A stretch of 56,067 bases of DNA from Streptomyces sp. 1-11 (lineage in GTDB: Bacteria; Actinomycetota; Actinomycetes; Streptomycetales; Streptomycetaceae), in contig NZ_BJTV01000029.1 of NCBI RefSeq assembly GCF_007176755.1, positions 1-56,067 of the forward strand. Direction: 5' to 3'. Under the pieces are notes generated by a model. The model ran no database searches. It was not told where the DNA came from and was given only the letters and a program-made list of their open reading frames with translations. The position numbers were made by a program, and so were the translations under genes. Positions 17,016 through 24,048 of this stretch are shown one piece after another. Position 1 is the first letter of the stretch. Each line of letters opens with the position of its first letter.

Positions 17016-17270
17016 CAGGAGCCGTTCGACGGCGTCGAGGGCAGCCACCTGGAGGACAGTGGCCTCGACTCCGCCCAGCTCTGGGAGGACAGCCGTGAGC
17101 GGAACACCGCCCTGGCCCAGCGGGCGGCGTCCGAGGCGGCCAAGGCGCACCACTCCCCGTACGCCGGCCGGGTCGGCGGCTGGGCGATGGACGCGACCCA
17201 GAACGGCTTCAACGACGCCTCCACGAACGGCCGCCACATGGCCGACGATCTTCAGACAGAAATCCCCTAG
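17016..17270 (+). pseudogene. 5'-truncated coding fragment after eccC
   Basis: From about 17016 to a TAG at 17268-17270 there is an 85-codon frame with strong G/C third positions, reading QEPFDGVEG through AAKAHHSPYAGRVGGWAM to HMADDLQTEIP. That frame has no ATG, GTG or TTG until an ATG at 17187, which would leave only 27 residues. Upstream it runs into the GGCACC tract as alternating His-Arg codons. It therefore looks like the C-terminal part of a real protein whose 5' end was lost. The helical, acidic character and position in an ESX locus suggest an ESX-associated product, but I do not recognise it. The lipoprotein gene starts 12 bases later. Confidence 0.6.
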
Positions 17271-17282
17271 CCAGGATTCCCG

Positions 17283-17828
17283 ATGCCGCGTATCCGTCCC
17301 CACGCCCTTCCGATCCGCATCGCCGGCCTGCTGGCCGCCGGTCTGGCCGTGACCAGCTGCTCCTCGGGAGGGCAGGAGGCCGAGCGGGAGTACACCGTCC
17401 CGGCGTCACTCTGCGGGACCGCCCTGCCCGCATCGACGCTGGAACCCCTTCTGCCAGCGGGAAAGAAGATCTCTCCTGTGAAGACCGGCTCCCCCGGCTT
17501 CACGCGTTGCCGGCTGGTGGTCGACGGGCGGGTCGCCGTCACGAGCATCATCGAGCGACGGGAATCCGGAACGACTCTGAGGAACGTCGCCTACGGCACC
17601 TACGGTATGGGATCCGGCAGCGTCACGAAGGGGACGCGGTACGTCGTTTCCGACGCCCAGGCGGTGGGGCACGTCGCGTGCGGCAGCCCGCAGAAGGAGG
17701 ATCACGAGACCTTCGCCATGCTGCGGGCGGAGGACGTCGACGCCGGCAAGGCGGCCATGGAGAAGGCCATCACCGACCTGGCCGGCGCGGTCGCCGCGAC
17801 CAAGGGGTGTACGGGACAGGGTGCTTGA
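17283..17828 (+). CDS. DUF3558-like lipoprotein
   Basis: The 181-residue precursor has an N-terminal signal sequence with lipobox VTSC (Cys about 26), so it should be anchored to the outer face of the membrane. The mature part has paired cysteines (SLCGTALP, TRCRLVV, HVACGS, KGCTG) and the arrangement of DUF3558-type lipoproteins found near secretion loci in actinobacteria. AGGA precedes the ATG by seven bases, inside the end of the truncated upstream fragment, so the two were probably one operon. Function is unknown. The family call is from pattern memory. Confidence 0.75.
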   Translation: MPRIRPHALPIRIAGLLAAGLAVTSCSSGGQEAEREYTVPASLCGTALPASTLEPLLPAGKKISPVKTGSPGFTRCRLVVDGRVAVTSIIERRESGTTLRNVAYGTYGMGSGSVTKGTRYVVSDAQAVGHVACGSPQKEDHETFAMLRAEDVDAGKAAMEKAITDLAGAVAATKGCTGQGA

Positions 17829-18030
17829 GCAGGACAGGCCCACCCCGCCCCTCAGAAGACCGGCAACGCGTGAAGTGAGCTGCCGTTCCTGATGAAGGTT
17901 CTGTTGCCGTCAACGGCGAGTCCATGTTGCTCGGCTCGAGCAGTTCGTAGGTCCACCCCTGGTATCCGTGGGTCCTTGTCCACACGGGAAGAGCACCGCC
18001 GACCGCGGCGGCCGGCCATGGAGCGACGAC

Positions 18031-18061
18031 AGGGTGGGCGCCTCCCGCGCGCGCCCACCCT
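18031..18061. terminator. Terminator between lipoprotein gene and esxA
   Basis: Perfect 11-bp arms agggtgggcgc (18031-18041) and gcgcccaccct (18051-18061) around a nine-base loop lie between convergent genes. Its base is 25 bases from the esxA stop. The rest of the 258-base spacer shows nothing else. Confidence 0.75.
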
Positions 18062-18086
18062 GCGGTTGCTTCTTGCGAGCCTCGTT

Positions 18087-18386
18087 CTACTGGAAGTAGC
18101 TGGAGGCCTTCTTGTCGCCTTCCATGTACGTACCGCCGGACTGGGCGACGACGTGGCCGATCCCGGTCAGCGCCTGGTGGATGTCGTTCGCCTCCTTGTC
18201 CCAGCGGTGCAGCTTCTCGTGGAAGGTGGTCTGCGCCTGGCCCTCCCAGTACTGCATGCTGCTCACCACCATCTTGCGGAGCTCCTGCAGGTCCTGCTCG
18301 AGCTGGCTCGCCTCGTTGCCGATCTTCGTCGCCGCGACGTCGAGCCCGTCGTAAGTTACTGACAGTCCCTCAGCGTTGTTGGCCAT
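18087..18386 (-). CDS. esxA: WXG100 secreted protein (EsxA)
   Basis: This 99-residue helical-hairpin protein of the ESAT-6/CFP-10 family has its turn motif as W47-E-G in MQYWEGQAQT. The second helix is followed by TYMEGDKKASSYFQ, which contains YxxxD (YMEGD), the general type VII export signal placed just after helix two. It is 96 bases downstream of the other WXG100 gene and presumably forms a heterodimer with it that EccC recognises. In S. coelicolor the pair is called esxBA. Which member is A or B here is assigned by order only. A strong terminator follows. Confidence 0.92.
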   Translation of the reverse strand: MANNAEGLSVTYDGLDVAATKIGNEASQLEQDLQELRKMVVSSMQYWEGQAQTTFHEKLHRWDKEANDIHQALTGIGHVVAQSGGTYMEGDKKASSYFQ

Positions 18387-18482
18387 GACTGTTTACCTCG
18401 TCTCGCCGATGTGTGCCTGTTGTGTGCGCCGGCTGCCCGGCAAAAGCTCTGTGAGCCGCCCGCCTCGTGAGGAGGCCGAGCC

Positions 18483-18830
18483 TCAGTAGGAGCTGAGGGA
18501 GGAGGACTGGACCGTGGGGGCGCCGTCCTGGACGTCGATCTTGTTGACGGACGCGCGCACCTCGTCTTCCTTGCTGTCCTTGATGTTGCGCGTCGCGGTC
18601 ATCGCCTCGATGACGTCACCGAGGATGTCGCCGATGTTCTTCAGCGACTCGTTGATCTCGTACTGCTTCTTGTCGAACGCGGCGCGGCCGATACCCTGCC
18701 ACTGGCCCTCGAGGCCGTCGATGACGCCCTGGAGCCCGTGCACGCGCTTGCGGATGCCCTCGTACTTCTCCGCCATCCGCTTCTGCAGGTGGATTACTGC
18801 GGCATCTTCGAGCTTCTGCTTGTCGGCCAT
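18483..18830 (-). CDS. esxB: WXG100 secreted protein (EsxB)
   Basis: This 115-residue WXG100 protein has its turn as WQG in EGQWQGIGRAAF, flanked by two long amphipathic helices, and ends in a serine-rich SSSLSSY tail. I chose the ATG at 18830, with AAGGGCAGG upstream. An in-frame start at 18881 would add 17 unrelated residues. A YEINE sequence occurs in helix two, but no YxxxD/E follows the hairpin, so the export signal is probably supplied by its esxA partner. It precedes esxA and follows mycP in the same direction, with a hairpin in its leader. Confidence 0.9.
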   Translation of the reverse strand: MADKQKLEDAAVIHLQKRMAEKYEGIRKRVHGLQGVIDGLEGQWQGIGRAAFDKKQYEINESLKNIGDILGDVIEAMTATRNIKDSKEDEVRASVNKIDVQDGAPTVQSSSLSSY

Positions 18831-18875
18831 GTCAGCCTGCCCTTTCTTGTCTGTCTCTTCGGTCCAACTGTTCCG

Positions 18876-18910
18876 GCTCACCGCTGCCGTGCTGCGGTAC
18901 GGCGGTGAGC
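18876..18910 (-). promoter_or_regulatory. Hairpin in the esxB leader
   Basis: Nine-bp arms gctcaccgc (18876-18884) and gcggtgagc (18902-18910) lie between the upstream mycosin gene and the esxB ribosome site. It may terminate mycP transcripts or stabilise a separate, abundant esxBA mRNA. The sequence alone does not decide. Confidence 0.45.
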
Positions 18911-18962
18911 GCGCTCTGCGTCGCCCTGTCCCTGGGCACAGGGCTACAGACGACTGCCGACG

Positions 18963-20261
18963 TCACCTGGCACGCCGGGCCCGCGTGACGGCAGCCCATC
19001 CACCGCCGATCACGAGGACCGCGGCGACGGCGCCGAGTGCGATCCAGAGGGTGTTGCCGCCGTCCGAGGACTCCGCGGCCGATCCTGCCGCCGGGGTGCT
19101 GCCGGCAGAACCCTTCGCGGGGGCTTGTGACGGGGTTGATGCAGAGGAGGAGGGTGCGGTGGAGGCGGCTGAAGTCCCCGCCTTGGCCAGGAGGTCGCCG
19201 CCGTTCTCCTTGGCGAGGGGGTCTTCGTGGGCGGGGCCCGGGTCGTATTTGGCTTCTTCGAGAACCAGGCGGGGGCGAACCATCCCGTAGCCGATGTACT
19301 TGCTCGCCTTGTCGCTCTGTTCCTTGCGTCCTGCGGTTTTGATCAGGGACCGCACCACTTGATTGACCGTCCAGTCCGGATGTGCGGACCAGATGAGTGC
19401 TGCGGCAGCCGAAGTGAGCGCCGTCGCCGGGCTCGTGCCCTCACGGTTGCAATACGAGCGGAAGGTGGTGTCACACCAGCCCGGAAATCCCTCGCCGGGC
19501 GCCGTGAGGTCGACATATCCGCCCGATGACGAGAACTTCGACACCGTCCCCGACTTGTCGGCCGCCGCGACTCCGATTACGTACGGGTAGGCGGCAGGGT
19601 AGTCGATCAAGTCCTTCTTGTCATTGCGACCGGAATTACCGACAGCGGCAATGAGCAACTTTCCCTTGGACGCGGCATACTTGATTGCCTTCTCGTCCTC
19701 GGGATAGGGAAAACCACCGAACGACATGCTTATGATCTTCGCGTCGGTGTCGGCTGCGGCCCTGATCGCCTGAGCGATCTTCGGCGTCCGCTTCTCTTCA
19801 CTCTTACCGCCCGGCAAACCCTCGAGGTCCACACGGTAAGGAACGATTTTGGCTCCCGGTGCCAACCCCTTGAGGCCGCCACCAGACCCTGTACCCGCGA
19901 TCAATTCGGCCATGGTCGTTCCGTGGCCCGAGAAGTCGTCAGTAGCCTTGTACGCAACTGCCTTGGGCACCTCGCCAGTAAGCACCTGCCCCTTCAGCGA
20001 GGGCGTATTCGGGTTCACACCGGTGTCGATAACAGCGACCTTGACACCTTCCCCGGTACTGACCCTCCACATCTGGTCAGCCTTCATCGGTCCCAAGTAC
20101 CACTGCTGCGACTGCGCGTCATACGCACTGGCGCTCGGGGCGAAGCCCACGCTCAAGGTCGCCAGGACGCCGACGAGCGCGCCGACAGCGCGCGTCGGTC
20201 GTCTGAGGCGCGTCCTGACAGGCGCAGCGCGCCCGGCCTGTCGACCGGTCCCTGACTTCAT
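18963..20261 (-). CDS. mycP: Mycosin-type membrane serine protease (first copy)
   Basis: This 432-residue subtilisin-fold protease of the ESX system has a signal peptide (about 1-46) and catalytic residues D79 (VIDTG), H113 (SGHGT), N209 (AVGNS) and S277 (GTSPATA). A Ser/Ala/Pro-rich linker follows, then one C-terminal membrane helix at about 405-425 ending in RARRAR. That layout places the protease outside the membrane. GAGGAC precedes the ATG. It follows the EspB-like gene by 23 bases and precedes esxBA. Its DNA is noticeably less GC-rich than the flanks: 33 of 60 bases in 19621-19680 are G or C. A second mycosin lies at 26597-27892. Confidence 0.9.
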   Translation of the reverse strand: MKSGTGRQAGRAAPVRTRLRRPTRAVGALVGVLATLSVGFAPSASAYDAQSQQWYLGPMKADQMWRVSTGEGVKVAVIDTGVNPNTPSLKGQVLTGEVPKAVAYKATDDFSGHGTTMAELIAGTGSGGGLKGLAPGAKIVPYRVDLEGLPGGKSEEKRTPKIAQAIRAAADTDAKIISMSFGGFPYPEDEKAIKYAASKGKLLIAAVGNSGRNDKKDLIDYPAAYPYVIGVAAADKSGTVSKFSSSGGYVDLTAPGEGFPGWCDTTFRSYCNREGTSPATALTSAAAALIWSAHPDWTVNQVVRSLIKTAGRKEQSDKASKYIGYGMVRPRLVLEEAKYDPGPAHEDPLAKENGGDLLAKAGTSAASTAPSSSASTPSQAPAKGSAGSTPAAGSAAESSDGGNTLWIALGAVAAVLVIGGGWAAVTRARRAR

Positions 20262-20284
20262 CGTTTACGTGTCCTCGCTCGTGC

Positions 20285-22063
20285 TCAGTCGACGACCGGC
20301 GGTACATCACGCCGGGGCCTGTTGGGCAAGTGGGTCTCTTCGTCTTCGACCAAGTAGTCAGGGCGCGCCGATCGCTGCGCCTCTTCCTCTTCAGTCGGCT
20401 TGCCGTTGCGGCCGGCACCGCGTCCGAGACCGGCACCACCACGCGTCATGCCGTTGCGTTCAGCTCTTGCGACGGAGTTGCGGTCGGACGGCCTACCCGT
20501 CACGGCCTCCGGCCCTGCTCCACCTCTGCGGGAGTTGGCCGCACCGGTACCAGGCCGCGCCGCGGGCTCGGGCGCTCCAATGACGCCACGCTGGCCGTTG
20601 CGACCAGTCGCAGGCCTGGAACTGACTCCTTCTTCGCGGCCGACGACCGTGCCGCGAGGAATTTTGGAGCCGCCCTTGGAAGCGCTACTTGCGTTCGAGG
20701 GCCGTCCTCCGACGACTCCGTTGGACCGGCCGGCACCGGTCGTGGGCCCGCTGCTCGTTCGAGGCGCCGCCGTGCCTCCGGGCCGCGGCGTACCCCCGGT
20801 GACTGCTCGCCCCATCGAAGTCGGTTTCGCCCCGGACGTGGTCCCGCCGGCCGCGGACTGGCCCGTCGACGTGGCGCGGCCCATCTGGTTCATGGGCCCC
20901 TGGCCCGCGGATCGTCCGGATCCGGGACCGGCAGCCCCGGGGGCCCTGGTCCCGCCCTGAGCCGACGTGGGCGTACGGAAGCCCCCGGCACCACTCAGGC
21001 CACGGCGGGTCGGACCGCCGGTCACGGGAGTTGCGAGCGGGCCGTTGTAGGGCGGGAACTGGCCGCCACCACTTGCGGGGGGTGTACCGGGGACTGGCGG
21101 GGTGTGTCCGGTCGAAGGCGTGGTCGTGGTCGGAGGCAGTGTGCCGACGGTGTCGATGTTCGTCCCGACAGGCCGGTCCGGGACCTCGGTGTGCGTCGGG
21201 AGGTCCTGCGCGGGGGTCGGGACGTGGCCGGTCGGCGCCACGACATGCCTCGTGGTCGGCGCGATCGAAGAATGGCCGGCCGGCACGCTCGCGGTCCCAG
21301 TCTGCTGCGGGGTGCTGGAGTCGGTTCCGCCGGAGACGTCACGCTGCGCCGTCTTCGGCTTCGGGACACCTACGTCCGGTACCTCCTTGAACGTGGGAGC
21401 GTCGTCGTGTAGGACCTGAAGCTGCTCCCTGGAAACCGCATAGTACGAGGCCAGCCGGTTCATCTGATTGATGGCTTCCTGGCGGTCCTTCTCCACCTTC
21501 ACGGCGTCGGCATATTCTTCCTTGTTCGCCGCCTTCTCAGCCGTCGTGAAGTGACTGGGTCGCTTTCGGTTCGCCGGATCACGAGGCGGCATGGCCCCAC
21601 GTACAGACGCGAGGCCCACCGCAGCGGCTGTGATCTGGTCGCCTGCTCCTCCCGCGAAGGCGCTCAGGTCATGGGCGCTCGAAACGAGTCCAGAGCCCCA
21701 AGTGCGGAAATCGTCCCCTGCCTTGCCGACCCAGGGGACAGTTTCGAACTGGCCCTTGAGCTCCTCGGCCGCGGTCTTGATGGCGTCTCGCGCGTCCCAC
21801 AAGGCCTTACCGGAGGATTCAAGATCCTCTGGGTTGGTCTGCTCGACCAGATCGACCATCTCGTTGAGGGACCGCATGTCGAATTCCGTGCGGTCAACCA
21901 TGGCTTCACCGTACGGAGTAGGGGCCGCAGCTGCACGAATCACACTGTTTACGAGCCCTCTGAGGCCACCCGCATGAGGGTGCTCCGCCGCATCCCGCGC
22001 AAAGTCCGTGAAGTTGTTCTGAGAGGAAACCCGATCAAGGTCTGCCTTGTGTTTGTCGGTCAT
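20285..22063 (-). CDS. EspB/PPE-like secreted ESX protein with Pro/Gly-rich tail
   Basis: The 592-residue protein has a helical N-terminal half (about 1-225) containing a WxG turn in TVPWVGKAGDDFRTWG and long charged helices, then a low-complexity Pro/Thr/Gly/Arg-rich tail of over 300 residues ending in RRDVPPVVD. A helical WxG head plus disordered tail resembles EspB and PPE-type substrates of mycobacterial ESX systems. There is no signal peptide. It starts two bases after the small helical gene upstream (TGACGATG), so the pair is translationally coupled. Its DNA is lower in GC than the flanks: 34 of 60 bases in 21421-21480. Secretion is inferred. Confidence 0.7.
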   Translation of the reverse strand: MTDKHKADLDRVSSQNNFTDFARDAAEHPHAGGLRGLVNSVIRAAAAPTPYGEAMVDRTEFDMRSLNEMVDLVEQTNPEDLESSGKALWDARDAIKTAAEELKGQFETVPWVGKAGDDFRTWGSGLVSSAHDLSAFAGGAGDQITAAAVGLASVRGAMPPRDPANRKRPSHFTTAEKAANKEEYADAVKVEKDRQEAINQMNRLASYYAVSREQLQVLHDDAPTFKEVPDVGVPKPKTAQRDVSGGTDSSTPQQTGTASVPAGHSSIAPTTRHVVAPTGHVPTPAQDLPTHTEVPDRPVGTNIDTVGTLPPTTTTPSTGHTPPVPGTPPASGGGQFPPYNGPLATPVTGGPTRRGLSGAGGFRTPTSAQGGTRAPGAAGPGSGRSAGQGPMNQMGRATSTGQSAAGGTTSGAKPTSMGRAVTGGTPRPGGTAAPRTSSGPTTGAGRSNGVVGGRPSNASSASKGGSKIPRGTVVGREEGVSSRPATGRNGQRGVIGAPEPAARPGTGAANSRRGGAGPEAVTGRPSDRNSVARAERNGMTRGGAGLGRGAGRNGKPTEEEEAQRSARPDYLVEDEETHLPNRPRRDVPPVVD

Positions 22064-22065
22064 CG

Positions 22066-22497
22066 TCAGAACACCCCCTGAGTGTCGTCCTTGCCATGCT
22101 CGCCGTTACTCGGCGGGTTGAGCTTCTTGATCTCGGAGTTGATCTCCCAGAACCGCCGCCGCTGCTCCTCTTCGAGGTTGTCGAAGGTCCCCTTCGCACC
22201 CAGGACGGCGATACCGATCGCCTCGATCTGCAGGTGCAGGGTCCTGGAGAGCGTGGTGAGGCGCTCGTGGACCGCGTTGAACGTGCCGTACAAGGCGTCC
22301 GCCTCGTGGAAGGCGCCGGCCGCGCTGCTGAGCGACCCCTTGCGGATCGCCTGCTGCCCGACGCGTGCCGGGTTGCCCGCCGACCCCTCCAGGTCCTTGA
22401 GTACGGCGTCCACCCGGCTCACGAACTTCTTCAGCGCGTCACCGCTGGCCTTCAGGTTCGCCGCTGACACGCCCCCCACCATGTCTGCCGGAAGCAC
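22066..22497 (-). CDS. Small helical ESX-associated protein
   Basis: This 143-residue all-helical protein has no signal peptide or membrane segment and a polar C-terminus (NPPSNGEHGKDDTQGVF). It is the first gene of the leftward block and is coupled to the EspB-like gene two bases later. That fits a PE-like partner or a chaperone of the larger protein, as in PE/PPE and EsxB/EsxA pairs. I see no WxG or YxxxD motif, so the role is inferred from position and helical character only. Confidence 0.7.
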   Translation of the reverse strand: MLPADMVGGVSAANLKASGDALKKFVSRVDAVLKDLEGSAGNPARVGQQAIRKGSLSSAAGAFHEADALYGTFNAVHERLTTLSRTLHLQIEAIGIAVLGAKGTFDNLEEEQRRRFWEINSEIKKLNPPSNGEHGKDDTQGVF

Positions 22498-22606
22498 GAC
22501 GCTCCTCCCCGTTTCCCCGTACGGTCGCTCGGCCCTGACGGGCCGGGACCGACCATCCGCTCGCCGTACGATCGCAAAGCGAGCCGCGTCTCACAACGCC
22601 TTTACC

Positions 22607-22635
22607 ACTCTAGTCAACCTGCCCAACCGGTCCAA
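22607..22635 (-). promoter_or_regulatory. Candidate promoter for the EspB-like/mycP/esx block
   Basis: On the minus strand TTGGAC (22635-22630) and TAGAGT (22612-22607) are 17 bases apart, a fair match to a housekeeping promoter, about 110 bases before the first gene of the block. Overlapping ggttggaccggttggg direct repeats lie over the -35 side and could be an operator. Confidence 0.35.
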
Positions 22636-22722
22636 CCGAGCATGTGTCTTGACTCGGTCACAGGTCGGCACCCGCGGCCATGGTTTGTCCGGTTTTCCTG
22701 TTTGCAGGCGATGACGCACAGG

Positions 22723-22737
22723 GATTTCCATGGAATC
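22723..22737. promoter_or_regulatory. Palindrome in the divergent ESX region
   Basis: gatttccatggaatc contains the perfect 10-bp palindrome TTCCATGGAA with near-matching flanks. It is AT-richer than its context and lies between divergent blocks, so a dimeric regulator site is possible. No known regulator is recognised. Confidence 0.3.
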
Positions 22738-23088
22738 TCTACGCACGGCCGGGCGGGCGGCACCGGCCACCCTCCGTGCCACGGACGGGAGTTGACGCCG
22801 TGGCGCGGTGGAGGCCCTAACGGGTGACGTCCGACCCGATAGGGGTCAGCGTGAACGAGGGGTGGACGGACGAGGAGCCGGGGCGGGGCGAGCCTCAAAT
22901 CGGTTGCGGAGAACACACCTTGTCGTTCGCCGCCGCATTTCCGTGAAGGGCACGCGGGGGCAAACCGCAGGAGTCATGGAGGGCCGGCGGATGCCGCATG
23001 TGCGCGCCTCCCCGGGGCGCCCGCGGCGATCCCGGCAAGTAAGCTTCGGGCGTCTTTCTGTCATGCTCAGCAAATCCGGAGACTCGAC

Positions 23089-23436
23089 ATGCCCAAGTTC
23101 CGCAGGTCCGCCGCCGTTTCGGCGTTCTCGGCGGTGACCGTCGGCGTCCTGCTCTCCGGTTGCTCGGCCTCCGTGAGCGTCGGCACGCCGAAACTGTCCG
23201 CGGGCAAACTGGCGTCCACGCTCTCCGCCAAGCTCGCCGCCACCACCGGGCGGCCCAAGCCGCACATCACGTGTCCCGAGGACCTCAAGGGCAAGGTCGG
23301 CACGACGACGCGGTGCACGCTCAGCGCGGACGACGGCAGCACCCTGGGCATCACGGTCAAGGTGACCTCCGTGGAGGACGGAAAGATCAACTTCGATTAC
23401 AAGGCCGACGACAAGGTCTCGCCGGCCGCGGGCTGA
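23089..23436 (+). CDS. DUF4333-like lipoprotein
   Basis: This 115-residue precursor has a signal sequence and lipobox LSGC (Cys25), then a single small domain with two cysteines (ITCPEDLKG and TRCTLSADDG) and alternating beta strands (GITVKVTSVEDGKINFDY), as in the DUF4333 lipoproteins common in actinobacteria. GGAG lies eight bases before the ATG. It opens the rightward block of ESX-associated genes. It is expected on the outer face of the membrane. Function is unknown. Confidence 0.8.
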   Translation: MPKFRRSAAVSAFSAVTVGVLLSGCSASVSVGTPKLSAGKLASTLSAKLAATTGRPKPHITCPEDLKGKVGTTTRCTLSADDGSTLGITVKVTSVEDGKINFDYKADDKVSPAAG

Positions 23437-23528
23437 CGTCGTCCGGCCGGGGCCGCGGAACGGCACGGCCGGCGAAGGCGATGGGAAGCCGCCGCGCGGA
23501 CGCGGCGGTTAACGGGGAGAGGCGGGTC

Positions 23529-23972
23529 ATGGCAGGGCCGGGAGCAGGACGGACGCCGGGCGAGGCGGGCGCGCAGCCCGTGGGGATGCGGCTGAATCAG
23601 GTGCCGGCCGATCCGGGGGGCTCCGCGGGCCCCCCGCCGCTGCTCGGCGGTCAGAAGGACCTCGCTTCCTCCCCGGCCGAGAAGAAGGCCGCCGCGAAGG
23701 CGATCGAGGACCACATCGAGCCCGGCACCCGCAAGGCCGGCGACTGGGCGGACACCGAGACCGAAGCGGCCGTCTCCGGGTTCCGCGACGGCTGGCACAC
23801 CTCGGGGGCGCTGAAGAAGGCGCACGGGACCTGGGGCGAGCAGGTCCAGAACCTGATGAACATGCTCGCATCCGACAAGGCGTCGCTGCGCGGCGCGAAC
23901 ACCGTGCTGCAGAACACGGACTTCCGGGCCGGGGCGAACGCCGGCTCGGTGTCGGTGCTCAGCGGCTACTGA
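23529..23972 (+). CDS. Helical ESX-associated protein, WXG100-like
   Basis: This 147-residue soluble protein has a Pro/Gly-rich N-terminus and a helical core containing FRDGWHTSGALKKAHGTWGEQ, followed by a long helix and a short GSVSVLSGY tail. The GTW-G turn and size resemble WXG100-type proteins. The ATG at 23529 has GGGGAGAGG upstream. It lies 76 bases before the large WxG substrate gene, so the two may be partners. The classification is tentative, and I know no enzymatic domain in it. Confidence 0.65.
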   Translation: MAGPGAGRTPGEAGAQPVGMRLNQVPADPGGSAGPPPLLGGQKDLASSPAEKKAAAKAIEDHIEPGTRKAGDWADTETEAAVSGFRDGWHTSGALKKAHGTWGEQVQNLMNMLASDKASLRGANTVLQNTDFRAGANAGSVSVLSGY

Positions 23973-24048
23973 CGGGACCGCCGGGCGCGGTCGCCGCCCG
24001 GACAGCCGTCCCGGCCGGCCCGCCGCCCTGCCATCACAACGGGGAACC

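Larger units (their letters stand above)
22498..23088. other. Long divergent intergenic region inside the ESX locus
   Basis: These 591 bases separate the leftward EspB-like/mycP/esx block from the rightward lipoprotein block. They are less GC-rich than average between about 22590 and 22740, as promoter regions often are. They contain a candidate leftward promoter (22607-22635), repeated CCGGTTGG-type units at 22616-22638 and a TTCCATGGAA palindrome at 22726-22735. I see no convincing gene here. Confidence 0.6.

Noticed and set aside
23979..24001. Short hairpin after the 147-residue ESX gene
   Set aside because: It is only a 7-bp stem without a tail, between two genes likely in one operon, so it is not listed as a terminator.
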